From Bacteroidales bacterium UBA3844 (GTDB taxonomy: Bacteria; Bacteroidota; Bacteroidia; Bacteroidales; Paludibacteraceae): a stretch of DNA of 64,000 nt. Positions 44,163 through 53,530 of this stretch are shown in pieces. Where the stretch lies: assembly GCA_002392915.1 (NCBI GenBank), contig DGHQ01000058.1, positions 57,404 to 121,403 of the forward strand. Reading direction: 5' to 3'. The notes under the pieces were generated by a model. That model made no database searches and had not been told where the DNA came from. It worked only from the letters and a program-made list of their open reading frames with translations. A program made the translations under genes and the position numbers. The number at the start of each line of letters is the position of its first letter. The stretch's first letter is position 1.

Positions 44163-45058
44163 TTTCCGTAAAGTGAGTTTTTATTGATCTTGTCTTTATT
44201 CAAAAAATATAACACCACTCCAGGGACAATACACAAAAATGTCATTATTTTCATAGGAGACTCCTTCAAAAAGTTCCAGTTTTTGGAACGGATAGAATGA
44301 GACACATAATGAATATTATTCTGTATCTTTCTTTTCAAAGAAGACGTTTGTGTCATCTCAAACTTTCTGTAGAAAGCCCATCCCTTTGGATTATTCCAAT
44401 ACTGCTTCCACATACCGAAACTTGAGCCATCCAACTGATACTCCACAATGACATAGACGTCGTTTGAAACCAACAATTCATAATCGTTGTCTATATTATG
44501 GTATAGATAATCCAAACCTACATATCTTTCTCCTTCGAAAAGAGGATATTTAGGATATTTCTTCACCACATCCGTACGATAAATCATTTTCTTATCCCCA
44601 CGTCCATTCAATTTCTCATAATATCCACGAAGAGTTGTTGTTGTCAAGCCATCAGGGAATTTTTCTCCAATAACCTTACCGTCTTCCGTTGCGTCCAAAC
44701 CAATGATTCCTGCGTATTTGTCAGAACCATGCTCTTTCCAGAAAGCAACAATTTTTTCTACGGCATCATCCGGCATGAAATCATCCGAATCAATACATGT
44801 ATTCAATTCTGTCGTAATATGACTATAGGCTGTATTGTGTGCTCCATGCATACCCTGATTTTCTTGATATACATACTTGATATCAATCTTTCCTTCCGCA
44901 ATCCAACCTTCTATCAATTCCTTTGTGTTGTCTTTTGAACCGTCGTCCACAACAAGCCACTCAAAATCTTTTGAAGTCTGGCGACACAAACTCTCATATG
45001 TACGTCCAATAGTATGCGCTCTGTTATAAGCAGGCGTGAATACTGTCAATGTTTTCAT
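44159..45058 (-). CDS. Glycosyltransferase family 2
   Basis: The 299-residue enzyme begins MKTLTVFTPAYNRAHTIGRT and has WLVVDDGSKDNTKELIEGWI and the metal-binding NTCIDSDDFMPDDAVEKI. A C-terminal hydrophobic stretch (IMTFLCIVPGVVLYFL) probably anchors it to the inner membrane. It overlaps its neighbours by four bases on each side. Confidence 0.9.
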   Translation of the reverse strand: MKTLTVFTPAYNRAHTIGRTYESLCRQTSKDFEWLVVDDGSKDNTKELIEGWIAEGKIDIKYVYQENQGMHGAHNTAYSHITTELNTCIDSDDFMPDDAVEKIVAFWKEHGSDKYAGIIGLDATEDGKVIGEKFPDGLTTTTLRGYYEKLNGRGDKKMIYRTDVVKKYPKYPLFEGERYVGLDYLYHNIDNDYELLVSNDVYVIVEYQLDGSSFGMWKQYWNNPKGWAFYRKFEMTQTSSLKRKIQNNIHYVSHSIRSKNWNFLKESPMKIMTFLCIVPGVVLYFLNKDKINKNSLYGK

Positions 45059-45813
45059 CTTCTAATCTTATTTATGATATTCACAAACCCAAAAACAAAC
45101 TTGGGACCAAATATTTTTATCAATTTGTTTTTCAACAAATGAATTCTAAAACTCAAAGATTTCTGATTCATCCATGAGCAAGAATAATGATGTATTGAAA
45201 CCGTATTCTCTGTCAGGTCTGTCAAACCTGTTGTTGAATCCATCGGACAAAAAAAATCGGCTGGATAAATTTTAAAACCTGCGACATCCTGAAAACGATG
45301 TTCATTTACAAATCCATATTTCTTCAAAGTCTGGGTCGTATGGTATACAATAGTACCCTCATCAAACGTGAATTCCGGTTTGCTCTCATACAACTCCAAC
45401 ATTTCTTTCAAGAAAGGAGATTTAGGTTCACATCCCATTCCTAGTCCTGCATTCACGCCCAAAGGCTCACCACTTGCTGGATTTTGTGTTGCTAGACTCT
45501 TTTCTATTCCCATAAAGTTACCAGCAGCAATGATATGATCCATATTTCGTATCACTTCCACATCTGTGTCGAAATAAAGACCACCTTCCTTATACAAAAC
45601 CCAAAACCTTGCATAGTCACTTACAAATGCAAACTTTCTCTGCTCGTAAGCACCCTTCACATATGGACAGCAATTCACGTCGAAATTGCTCTCATTCCAT
45701 ACTTTTATCTCATAGTCTGGCAAATATTTTTTCCATGAGCTCAAACACTCCTGAGCATCTTTTGGCAATGGGTTTCCTCCAAACCAACAATAATGTATTA
45801 TTTTAGGTATCAT
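45055..45813 (-). CDS. Glycosyltransferase family 32 (capsular polysaccharide synthesis type)
   Basis: The 252-residue protein begins MIPKIIHYCWFGGNPLPKDA, the hallmark of the GT32/OCH1-like group, and has the DxD motif in YKEGGLYFDTDVEVIRNMD preceded by FAFVSDYARFWVLY. This family often adds galactose, mannose or N-acetylhexosamine in bacterial capsules. It is coupled to the downstream GT2 by a four-base overlap. Confidence 0.9.
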   Translation of the reverse strand: MIPKIIHYCWFGGNPLPKDAQECLSSWKKYLPDYEIKVWNESNFDVNCCPYVKGAYEQRKFAFVSDYARFWVLYKEGGLYFDTDVEVIRNMDHIIAAGNFMGIEKSLATQNPASGEPLGVNAGLGMGCEPKSPFLKEMLELYESKPEFTFDEGTIVYHTTQTLKKYGFVNEHRFQDVAGFKIYPADFFCPMDSTTGLTDLTENTVSIHHYSCSWMNQKSLSFRIHLLKNKLIKIFGPKFVFGFVNIINKIRR

Positions 45814-45828
45814 ATACTTTCTAAATAA

Positions 45829-46890
45829 TCATGCATAATAAACTAATTGCATAAACAAAGTAAAACTCATATGAATGTAGATATACATTTTCATATTAGT
45901 CACCAGTGGATGCGATGCATTCGGAATTGCAAAACAAGGATAAATAATCAAAAAAGGATATGAGAACCAAGACAGATATGCTATACGGTTAGTAAAAGCA
46001 CCATACATACAAAGCATCCATATTCCATTTGTTGTCAAATAATAATGCAATAAATCCTCATATAAACGATCTCTCAGTTCATACTTAAAAATAACATAAT
46101 ATCCCATTAGGACTGGCATTGCACTATAAATGACGAAGTCAATTCTAAATCCAGACTTACCACCCCAATCATCGGTTGATGTCAAATATGCATTTCCTGA
46201 TTCATCTGAAAATCCGGCAAACAAATTTTGAAAAAAACTGATGTGAGCTGCCGCACAAAACAAACAGAATAGCCAACCATAGAAATACCATCTGCTATCC
46301 TTAAAAAAAGATATAATCACATATACAGCTACTGGCAACTGCATTGAATGATGGAATCCCCACGACAACAACAAAAACGGTATCGATATATACATTTTAT
46401 CTCGATAAGCCAAGGCAACCATAAACAAAGCTGCCGCTCCACCAGCCTTAATACCATTTGTAAGATAAGAGAAAGAAGAAAAGGCAATAAGACAAACAAG
46501 ATAAGCAAGCATTGTGTTTGATGGGAAAAATTTTCTGCAAGCCACTAATGTACAAACACAATTTATTGTTGCCATTATCACAAAAAGAGGGGTAGCATCG
46601 GGGAAATTCAGCGACAACCATCCACTCATGTTATCGAACAGAAAATTTTCTGCATCAGGATTAAACCCATCCCACATCTGACGATTCCAAAAGAGTGCAT
46701 AGTTAATAGTGTCACCAAAAACAGGAGAATGAGGTCGGAATCCTATCCATAATGTGAGGAACAAACACAAAATCGCACTTGGCACAATAGATTCCACTTC
46801 ATACACATCACGTCTATTTGAAATAAAGACGAATGTAAGAATTACAATTAAAAAAGAATATATGTATGGATATAATAAAGCTTCTATCAT
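45829..46890 (-). CDS. EpsG family membrane protein, likely polysaccharide polymerase
   Basis: The 353-residue polytopic protein has about ten hydrophobic segments. It carries LFLTLWIGFRPHSPVFGDTI, typical of EpsG (R-x-x-x-x-x-x-D near the first periplasmic loop), and WGFHHSMQLPVAVYVIISFF (conserved H-x-S/H region). EpsG-type proteins act like Wzy, joining repeat units on the outer face of the inner membrane. It is the only polymerase candidate in the locus. Confidence 0.8.
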   Translation of the reverse strand: MIEALLYPYIYSFLIVILTFVFISNRRDVYEVESIVPSAILCLFLTLWIGFRPHSPVFGDTINYALFWNRQMWDGFNPDAENFLFDNMSGWLSLNFPDATPLFVIMATINCVCTLVACRKFFPSNTMLAYLVCLIAFSSFSYLTNGIKAGGAAALFMVALAYRDKMYISIPFLLLSWGFHHSMQLPVAVYVIISFFKDSRWYFYGWLFCLFCAAAHISFFQNLFAGFSDESGNAYLTSTDDWGGKSGFRIDFVIYSAMPVLMGYYVIFKYELRDRLYEDLLHYYLTTNGIWMLCMYGAFTNRIAYLSWFSYPFLIIYPCFAIPNASHPLVTNMKMYIYIHMSFTLFMQLVYYA

Positions 46891-46894
46891 ACGT

Positions 46895-48103
46895 TTAATT
46901 CATCAAACTATAAACTTTCTCAACCTCAGATTCATTTCCGAAATCATTTGATGCCAAATAATCTGAAATCTCCTTCTGTAGCTTTGGATTCTTAAGAAAA
47001 TCAGCAATGCCTTTAGCGGCATTCTCTTCATCCAAAGGAACTATTACCCCATCCACATTATTGTTAATCTGCGACTTTGCTGTTGGATAATTTGTAATCA
47101 CAGCTGGCTTGCACAACACCTGAGCCTCTCTTACTGTGACACTCTTTCCTTCGAATATACTAGGCTGGACATAGACATCGCATGCTTTTACATATGGGTA
47201 AGGATTGGTTTTCTTGCCGAGAAGAATCATACGATGGCGCATCTTGTATTTATCCAAGGCCTCCTGTATCAGATTATCAGGACCGAAACCAACAATATAC
47301 CACCTGAAATTCAGGCCCATTTTCTCCATGTCGGCACAAAGTCTTGGTATACACTCCATTCGTTTAGCCGGACAGTATCGACCTATCGTAAGAAGTTTGA
47401 CAACACCTGATTCATCTGGCATCTCCGCACTCACATCTTCTAATTCCGCTTGCTGACGGACAAAAGATGGAGAAAGAATATTCTCAATAAGGACAATCTT
47501 GTCTTTTAACTCCGGAAATGTTTTCAAAAATGCCTTTGTACATTCTTCACTTATAGAAGCGACATAGTCAAAACCATCCCATAATGGAAGTTCTAAATCA
47601 TGATTGACGTGGATTGTGCTATAATCAGTATGAATCCAACAAATTTTCTTCTTGGCCTTTACCTTGTTTAGAACTATGTTATGCGGTTGTAAAAAGCTTA
47701 TCGCCAGATCATATTCGCCATTATCATACAACGACGGAAGAGCTGATTCCACCGCATTCGATACATATAAAAATATACTCGAATCATTCTTTTTCTCCTC
47801 CGCAGACAATGTTTTCAAATATTTCTTATGTTTACTCTTTGCCCACAATCGGCGAACAGCCATTCCTATATGTCCTTCCTTAACAATATCCTTTATCGAA
47901 CGTTCTATACATGTATATTCTGGAATCTCAGGCAACAAGTTAACATAATTCGGTATCAACTTCATGAATTCCCCCGTATGCTGATTTACAAAAAGATCAA
48001 CATCAACAATCTGTGGATCAAACGAAGACAATAAACCAAGCAAAGCTCTCTCTGCACCGCCAATCTCTAAATAATGGATATTTATGAATATTCTTTTCTT
48101 CAT
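46895..48103 (-). CDS. Glycosyltransferase family 4
   Basis: The 402-residue GT-B enzyme begins MKKRIFINIHYLEIGGAERA and has AKKKICWIHTDYSTIHVNHD, VKLLTIGRYCPAKRMECIPR and the donor-site ACDVYVQPSIFEGKSVTVRE. The sequence style is that of capsule GT4 enzymes. It overlaps the upstream acyltransferase gene by four bases and lies four bases from the polymerase gene. Confidence 0.88.
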   Translation of the reverse strand: MKKRIFINIHYLEIGGAERALLGLLSSFDPQIVDVDLFVNQHTGEFMKLIPNYVNLLPEIPEYTCIERSIKDIVKEGHIGMAVRRLWAKSKHKKYLKTLSAEEKKNDSSIFLYVSNAVESALPSLYDNGEYDLAISFLQPHNIVLNKVKAKKKICWIHTDYSTIHVNHDLELPLWDGFDYVASISEECTKAFLKTFPELKDKIVLIENILSPSFVRQQAELEDVSAEMPDESGVVKLLTIGRYCPAKRMECIPRLCADMEKMGLNFRWYIVGFGPDNLIQEALDKYKMRHRMILLGKKTNPYPYVKACDVYVQPSIFEGKSVTVREAQVLCKPAVITNYPTAKSQINNNVDGVIVPLDEENAAKGIADFLKNPKLQKEISDYLASNDFGNESEVEKVYSLMN

Positions 48104-49170
48104 TTTCTTTTATTGATATTGAAAAATGGAGTGTCGGATTTATATCCAATCACATACTGCGAAAATGGCAACTTTGACAATATCCAACAAATAAACGTGG
48201 TCATTAATAATGTCAAACAAAAAATCACTATAGATTGCACAATATAATTAGATATATTCAACACTAACGGCAACTTCCATACAATCAGTCGCATTATAAA
48301 TACATGAATCAAATAAATTCCCAATGAATAGTTACTGATAATATTAACAACTTTACCAGTCAAACCAGACAATGTCTTGCCAATAAAAATTTTTTTTATT
48401 GTCAAGAATAAAGTCACAGACATTATAGCTACCGGAGCTGACAAATACCAAAATGCTTTATAAAAATCATAATTCCATCCACAATACTTGTTTAATACCG
48501 GCAATGGTATACACACGATCGTCAACGGGATCATAATTTTTAATGAAATGTCGTATTCTCGCAAATAGTACCCCAATAAAAAATAACCGATATAACCGGA
48601 AAAATAATACAGTATTCCGGATGTTGAAGTCTCAAGCCAAACAAATCTCTCCAAATATGGATAAAACAACGATACCGACCATAATGAAATATAAAGTTCA
48701 ATAGACCTTCTTGATGTCTGCCTCAACCACGGAGAAATAATAGGAACCAGCAAGTACAATCCTACCAAAACATATAAGAACCACAAAACACCATGTCCTT
48801 GATAAGAAAAAGGTATTGATATTATCCTGTACCATAAAGGGCGATTTATCATATCAAGATTCAATCCAAAATACAACGACACTATTGTGAACAATAAGAT
48901 CGGACAGACTAATCTTTTCAAACATTTATTGACATAAGAAAAAACTGGGCGATCTAATCCACAAGGCAGCAACAATGCTCCACTCAACATAAAAAAAAGT
49001 GGCACACACGGTGTTGTCAGGTAACTACACGCTCCTAAAAAACTAGCAATAATTCTAGGAACATTCTCCAATGGTGTTCCTTTAGGAATCTCATATGGTG
49101 AATGCATCATTATCACCATCAGACACGCCAATGTTCTAATTATATCATAATATAGAATTCTTTGCTTCAT
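48100..49170 (-). CDS. Membrane acyltransferase (acyltransferase 3 family)
   Basis: The 356-residue polytopic protein starts RILYYDIIRTLACLMVIMMH, which carries the conserved R-x-(L/F)-A-x4-(V/I)-x3-H motif, and has CVPLFFMLSGALLLP. About ten membrane segments. Probably O-acylates the polysaccharide. One of three acyltransferase-3 genes in the locus and directly adjacent to a second. Confidence 0.88.
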   Translation of the reverse strand: MKQRILYYDIIRTLACLMVIMMHSPYEIPKGTPLENVPRIIASFLGACSYLTTPCVPLFFMLSGALLLPCGLDRPVFSYVNKCLKRLVCPILLFTIVSLYFGLNLDMINRPLWYRIISIPFSYQGHGVLWFLYVLVGLYLLVPIISPWLRQTSRRSIELYISLWSVSLFYPYLERFVWLETSTSGILYYFSGYIGYFLLGYYLREYDISLKIMIPLTIVCIPLPVLNKYCGWNYDFYKAFWYLSAPVAIMSVTLFLTIKKIFIGKTLSGLTGKVVNIISNYSLGIYLIHVFIMRLIVWKLPLVLNISNYIVQSIVIFCLTLLMTTFICWILSKLPFSQYVIGYKSDTPFFNINKRK

Positions 49171-49174
49171 ATAC

Positions 49175-50236
49175 CTACTTCAACAAGTTGTTTACCTTTC
49201 CACAAATTAAATTTGCAATCCACGCAAAGACATATGTACCAACAAAAATAGCAAAAAATGTCAAAATAGTTGATGAAAAACTAACAACATATGAGAACAA
49301 AGTCAATACTATTGAATGAACAAGAAATGTTTCATAACTTATCTTAGAAAAAAACTCAACAACACGCCCATTGGGAGCAGTGAAGAAATATGTGGTCATT
49401 ACCAAAAGGACTGGTAAAATCAAAATTACAATCTTGATAGTATCCAATTGTGGTAAAAATCTCGGAACTATAGTTAGTACTGCTACCAAAATAGCCAAAA
49501 ATGAGATTATAAGTTTCCACTTGCCGTTTAATTTTCTTGTTATATATGGCTCGTACATGCAATAGAAAACTCCTATAACAAAACATAAATTAGATTTCCA
49601 CCAATGTTCTGTATACATATACGCATAAAACAAGGACAACAAAGCGACACACAACAGCAACAAAAATGTAGCTTTCTTTCTATCTTTCACATATTTGAAA
49701 CATAAATAGAAAAAGATATAGAAAAACAACAAAACGCACACAAACCATTGAACGAAGAAAAATCCACTGCTCAAGAACTTCAAGAAACTTTCCGTCACAC
49801 TATAATCAGGGATAACTTGAGTTCTTACCATCTGCTCTATAGTCGAAACTAATATAAACGGAACCAATAGCTTGACAAAACGTTTCTTAAAAAAGCCTTC
49901 AAAATAAGCATCTCCCTTCTTTAAAAAGGAAGACATTAAACCATATCCACTTATAAAAAAGAATATTCCTACAACAATTGCACCTAATATTCCAAAATTA
50001 CCTAGCAAGACAATCCCTATTCTTGAAATTCCATTTGGAAATATATGCTCATAATTATGATCAATGTGATGCACTACAATAATAAAAGGAAGGATAACCT
50101 TAAAAAAAGTCGTCCAATCCAAGCCAAATCGACACAAAGATCCAGTGTTTTCTACACTACGATTGATTGTGGATGGTATCTTGCTCGTACAACAAAGAAC
50201 AAGAATCAAAAAACATAATAAACACACATAGATCAT
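49175..50236 (-). CDS. Membrane acyltransferase (acyltransferase 3-like)
   Basis: The 353-residue polytopic protein carries LDWTTFFKVILPFIIVVHHI near residue 40 (catalytic-type His) and VVGIFFFISGYGLMSSFLKK. It fits the acyltransferase 3 family with a less typical N-terminus. It is four bases upstream of the next acyltransferase gene. Acetyl or another acyl donor is unknown. Confidence 0.82.
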   Translation of the reverse strand: MIYVCLLCFLILVLCCTSKIPSTINRSVENTGSLCRFGLDWTTFFKVILPFIIVVHHIDHNYEHIFPNGISRIGIVLLGNFGILGAIVVGIFFFISGYGLMSSFLKKGDAYFEGFFKKRFVKLLVPFILVSTIEQMVRTQVIPDYSVTESFLKFLSSGFFFVQWFVCVLLFFYIFFYLCFKYVKDRKKATFLLLLCVALLSLFYAYMYTEHWWKSNLCFVIGVFYCMYEPYITRKLNGKWKLIISFLAILVAVLTIVPRFLPQLDTIKIVILILPVLLVMTTYFFTAPNGRVVEFFSKISYETFLVHSIVLTLFSYVVSFSSTILTFFAIFVGTYVFAWIANLICGKVNNLLK

Positions 50237-50309
50237 AATATCAAATCCGTAATTCTAATTATTATTATATAGGATAACCTTTTTTTAGATATCATCTAGA
50301 CATATGTAA

Positions 50310-50393
50310 TCACCTCATCACTTTGTTTCTTAGCTCGGTATAGTCGTTCAGATTCTTACTGCCTAAGAAGTTATAATCCGATGCAATATCCAT
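50310..50393 (-). pseudogene. Short coding remnant or mini-gene in a capsule-locus gap
   Basis: A 27-codon frame from an ATG at 50393 reads MDIASDYNFLGSKNLNDYTE followed by LRNKVMR and a TGA. Its amino-acid usage looks protein-like in an otherwise AT-rich gap (50237-50443) between the GT2 and the acyltransferase. It may be the tail of a deleted gene. No family recognised; the remainder of the gap holds nothing I can name. Confidence 0.25.
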
Positions 50394-50443
50394 TCACAGA
50401 TAATCACTTCTGATTATTGCATCCATTAATATCTTCTATTATT

Positions 50444-51490
50444 CTACTTCTTAAACAAATGACGAGCCTTTCTCAACGTGTCAAAAAGCCAATTAAAAAA
50501 ACGAATCCGCATTACACTCTTAGCCTTATATGCCCCAACAAACAATGATTCTTCAAAATTCATTGTAACATGATCAATTGCATTCAATGTAAATGTATGA
50601 GACATCACTCTATCCAATTCCTCTTTACGACGTTCGTCATCCCAATCACATTTAGAATGAAACATATTGAATCGCAAAGTTTGGTTTACTCCATCAAAAA
50701 AACGATTATTGAGATAATGAGTCACTCGGTTGTCTTTTAAATGCCAATATTCAAACAAATCTTCAAAATGTTCACGAACCGAAACATAAATATCAAATCT
50801 ATCAGGGATGAATCTCGATCTTGTATTTCCTGAACTATAAATGAAATAATCATACAATACCTCGGAAGATATATACGCCTTTTCAAGTTGACGATAAACA
50901 AGAAGATTAAACACCTCATCCTGCTGTATACGCTGGTTCTCAAATCTCAATTTATGTTTGTTCAAAAATTCAAGACGGTACATCTTATTCCATGGAAACC
51001 CATTTCCACCCGTACAAAGCAGCATTTGGTCGATAAACGCATCCTTCAATTCTGAATTGTTATTTATAATCTGCTCGTTATGCGTACAGACAACTGTCGA
51101 ATCGACATAGCCCTTCTCAATCATATTGAAGCCGAACATCATGTAGTCGACTTGAAGCTCGTCCATCTTTGAGGAACAATATTCAAGAAGATTTGGCTTT
51201 GCTATATCATCGATATCGAAAAAATAGACATACCTTCCTTTTGCCTCGTCTATTCCAGCATTACGAGCACTCCCCGCTCCTCCGTTCTCCTTAGAGATCA
51301 ATCGAACACGGTCATCTTTTTCAATCCAAGCCCTACACTTTTCCGCACTGTCGTCTGTAGAACCATCATCGACAAGCAAAATTTCTATATCTTTAAGTGA
51401 CTGTGACAGAATGACTTCCATTCCACGGTCAATCCACTTTGAGACATTATAAATAGGGATTACAACCGATACAATTATATTTTCAGTCAT
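50444..51490 (-). CDS. Glycosyltransferase family 2
   Basis: The 348-residue enzyme starts MTENIIVSVVIPIYNVSKWI, with LLVDDGSTDDSAEKCRAWI, GGAGSARNAGIDEAKGRYVY and the metal site FFDIDDIAKPN (a variant of D-x-D-D). The start at 51490 overlaps the stop of the acyltransferase gene (ATGA). The C-terminus is basic. Confidence 0.9.
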   Translation of the reverse strand: MTENIIVSVVIPIYNVSKWIDRGMEVILSQSLKDIEILLVDDGSTDDSAEKCRAWIEKDDRVRLISKENGGAGSARNAGIDEAKGRYVYFFDIDDIAKPNLLEYCSSKMDELQVDYMMFGFNMIEKGYVDSTVVCTHNEQIINNNSELKDAFIDQMLLCTGGNGFPWNKMYRLEFLNKHKLRFENQRIQQDEVFNLLVYRQLEKAYISSEVLYDYFIYSSGNTRSRFIPDRFDIYVSVREHFEDLFEYWHLKDNRVTHYLNNRFFDGVNQTLRFNMFHSKCDWDDERRKEELDRVMSHTFTLNAIDHVTMNFEESLFVGAYKAKSVMRIRFFNWLFDTLRKARHLFKK

Positions 51491-52218
51491 AATATTCTCA
51501 ACTTTATATCGGTAACAACACATTTATTATCCTCTACGACCAAACCAGGGAGTGTAGTATTATAACCAACAATCACATTGTTTCCCAATCTAGTTCCCTT
51601 AAGCAACGTGCTTTTTTCTCCCAACCAACAATAGTCACCAACGACAACTGGAGCAGTCTTGGGCCTAGTAGTTTCAAATCCGAAATACGGATAATACTTC
51701 TCTGCCAATACCTTTCTCTCTTCTGGAGGCAAAATATTGTGAGTGTTAGTATCCCAAATATTGATTCCGTATGAAATCTGACAATATGAACCAATTGTCA
51801 CGCTCTCATCACTACGGATTTCACTATCATAATTTATATTAGTATAATCTCCAATCTTAACACATCCAGCAAATCTAATCCAAATACGTTTTAACAAAAG
51901 TAAAGAATGATGTCCTAACGTAAACGAGCAAGAATTTTGAACATGAATCTCCGTAACTTTCTTACGGCTTCCAACTATAGAATTCCTACCTACAATAAAT
52001 TTCGCATTATCTACAGAGATTATTGAATTTTTCAAATAAGCACCATCTTCAATTGTCACTACAGAATTTCCTGTAACAATGAATGTACAATTCTCAATCT
52101 TGACATTCTTTGCAACATTCCACATTGATTTGGACGAGACTCTTACACGACTTCGGTTAAATAAATATAACCACTTCGTTTCCAAAACAAATGAAACAAT
52201 AGAACTTAATAATCCCAT
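51487..52218 (-). CDS. Left-handed beta-helix (hexapeptide) acyltransferase
   Basis: The 243-residue protein has many imperfect hexapeptide turns ([LIV]-G-x4), for example CSFTLGHHSLLLL, CVKIGDYTNINYD, SVTIGSYCQISYG, VVVGDYCWLGEKSTLLKGTR and LGNNVIVGYN, forming the LbH fold of trimeric acetyl-CoA transferases. The catalytic His is probably in WDTNTHNILPPEER. ATG 52218 chosen; its first codons overlap the end of the preceding acyltransferase by 13 bases. Confidence 0.85.
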   Translation of the reverse strand: MGLLSSIVSFVLETKWLYLFNRSRVRVSSKSMWNVAKNVKIENCTFIVTGNSVVTIEDGAYLKNSIISVDNAKFIVGRNSIVGSRKKVTEIHVQNSCSFTLGHHSLLLLKRIWIRFAGCVKIGDYTNINYDSEIRSDESVTIGSYCQISYGINIWDTNTHNILPPEERKVLAEKYYPYFGFETTRPKTAPVVVGDYCWLGEKSTLLKGTRLGNNVIVGYNTTLPGLVVEDNKCVVTDIKLRIL

Positions 52219-52835
52219 GATATTCCCGTTTTGACTACTTTCGAAGGACATCCTGCAGCTATACTATTAGCAGGCACATCTTTTGTCACCAAAGATTTTA
52301 ATGCGACAATTGAATCATTGCCAACAGTCACACCTTTTAATATAGTACATCCCTCACACAACCAAACATGGTCACCTATATTTATATCAGCAGGAGGATT
52401 TGTAACCTCACCTGTTTCTAAAGACAATACCTTATGAGAATCATGGTTTCGTAAATAAATACCAAATGATGTCATAACATTTTTGCCTATACGTATTGCT
52501 GCACCGTTTATTTCACATTTGACTCCTCTTAATGAAGCTTTTTCACCAACCTCAAAAGTTCCATTATTAATCATGTTGACATAAATAGTAGCATTATTTC
52601 CACCTAAGAATTTTGCCTTTGATCCAACAACCACTTTATTATTGTCTCCTATAATAATAATCTCAGTATTGTTTAGAATACAATCTTCAGCAAACAATAT
52701 CTTATTATTGTTTCCATAGACAAGAATCTTTACGTTCTTATATTTCTTTGGCAGAATAATTTCGTTACCAGTGCCTTTCTGCCTAATTGGCCTTATCGTA
52801 TTATATATTTTAAAAAATAATTTCCCTAAATCCAT
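52206..52835 (-). CDS. Left-handed beta-helix (hexapeptide) acyltransferase
   Basis: The 209-residue LbH protein has turns such as NTEIIIGDNNKVVVGSKA, AAIRIGKNVMTSFGIYL, INIGDHVWLCEGCTILKGVT and VGNDSIVALKSLVTKDVPAN. The likely active-site histidine is in YLRNHDSHKVLSLE. WcaF/CysE-like capsule enzymes of this type transfer acetyl groups to sugars. Middle member of a run of three LbH genes. Confidence 0.85.
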   Translation of the reverse strand: MDLGKLFFKIYNTIRPIRQKGTGNEIILPKKYKNVKILVYGNNNKILFAEDCILNNTEIIIIGDNNKVVVGSKAKFLGGNNATIYVNMINNGTFEVGEKASLRGVKCEINGAAIRIGKNVMTSFGIYLRNHDSHKVLSLETGEVTNPPADINIGDHVWLCEGCTILKGVTVGNDSIVALKSLVTKDVPANSIAAGCPSKVVKTGISWDY

Positions 52836-52966
52836 ACCAATGTAACATTTATGATTGACCTCTAAATTAGCTATTCTCTTTTTACATAAATAAATTCATC
52901 TATCTTCGCATCTCTATCTTTTGTGGTGTCGTCTTGAACAATATAAAATATTATCCAATGCATATC

Positions 52967-53509
52967 CTATTTGATCTCTTGAATGATTTGCTCTTGTTTC
53001 ATCTTTACTATAGACCCTGAAGGAACAACTCCAGAAATCAAACAACCAGCTCCAATCACACAATTATCACCAATTTCAGCACCCTTGAGTATAATTACGT
53101 TAGAAGCAATCCAACAATTGTCCCCTATCCTCACAGATCCGACAGTAAGATCTGAGCTTACACCCTCTTCACGAGAAAATCTATGATTATTATCGAAAAT
53201 CTTAACGCAAGGGCCAAACATACAATGGTTTCCGATTGACACTGAATTATGAGCACTAATCATACAAAAGCGATTCATATAAGATCCATCTCCAATACTA
53301 AATCTTCCTTTTCCGTGTACCTGAATATCACAATCTGCTGAAATTTCGTTGTTTCTGCCAATTGAAATACATCCATTCCCAAATATTTTCACATTGGCAC
53401 TAGGACTTATTCTCTGTAACCAATGAGAAGACCATCGGGATCCATAACGAAATTTGTTGACAACAAACATAAAAATATTATATACAACCAGAAAAAAAAA
53501 TCTAATCAT
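52967..53509 (-). CDS. Left-handed beta-helix (hexapeptide) acyltransferase
   Basis: The 180-residue protein has a short hydrophobic N-terminus and then hexapeptide turns: GCISIGRNNEISAD, RFSIGDGSYMNRFC, SVSIGNHCMFGPCV, VRIGDNCWIASNVIILKGAE, IGDNCVIGAGC. The active-site-like histidines are in IFDNNHRFSREEG. First of three consecutive LbH genes, 21 bases after the flippase. Confidence 0.85.
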   Translation of the reverse strand: MIRFFFLVVYNIFMFVVNKFRYGSRWSSHWLQRISPSANVKIFGNGCISIGRNNEISADCDIQVHGKGRFSIGDGSYMNRFCMISAHNSVSIGNHCMFGPCVKIFDNNHRFSREEGVSSDLTVGSVRIGDNCWIASNVIILKGAEIGDNCVIGAGCLISGVVPSGSIVKMKQEQIIQEIK

Positions 53510-53530
53510 GACACTTACTTTTATATGCTT

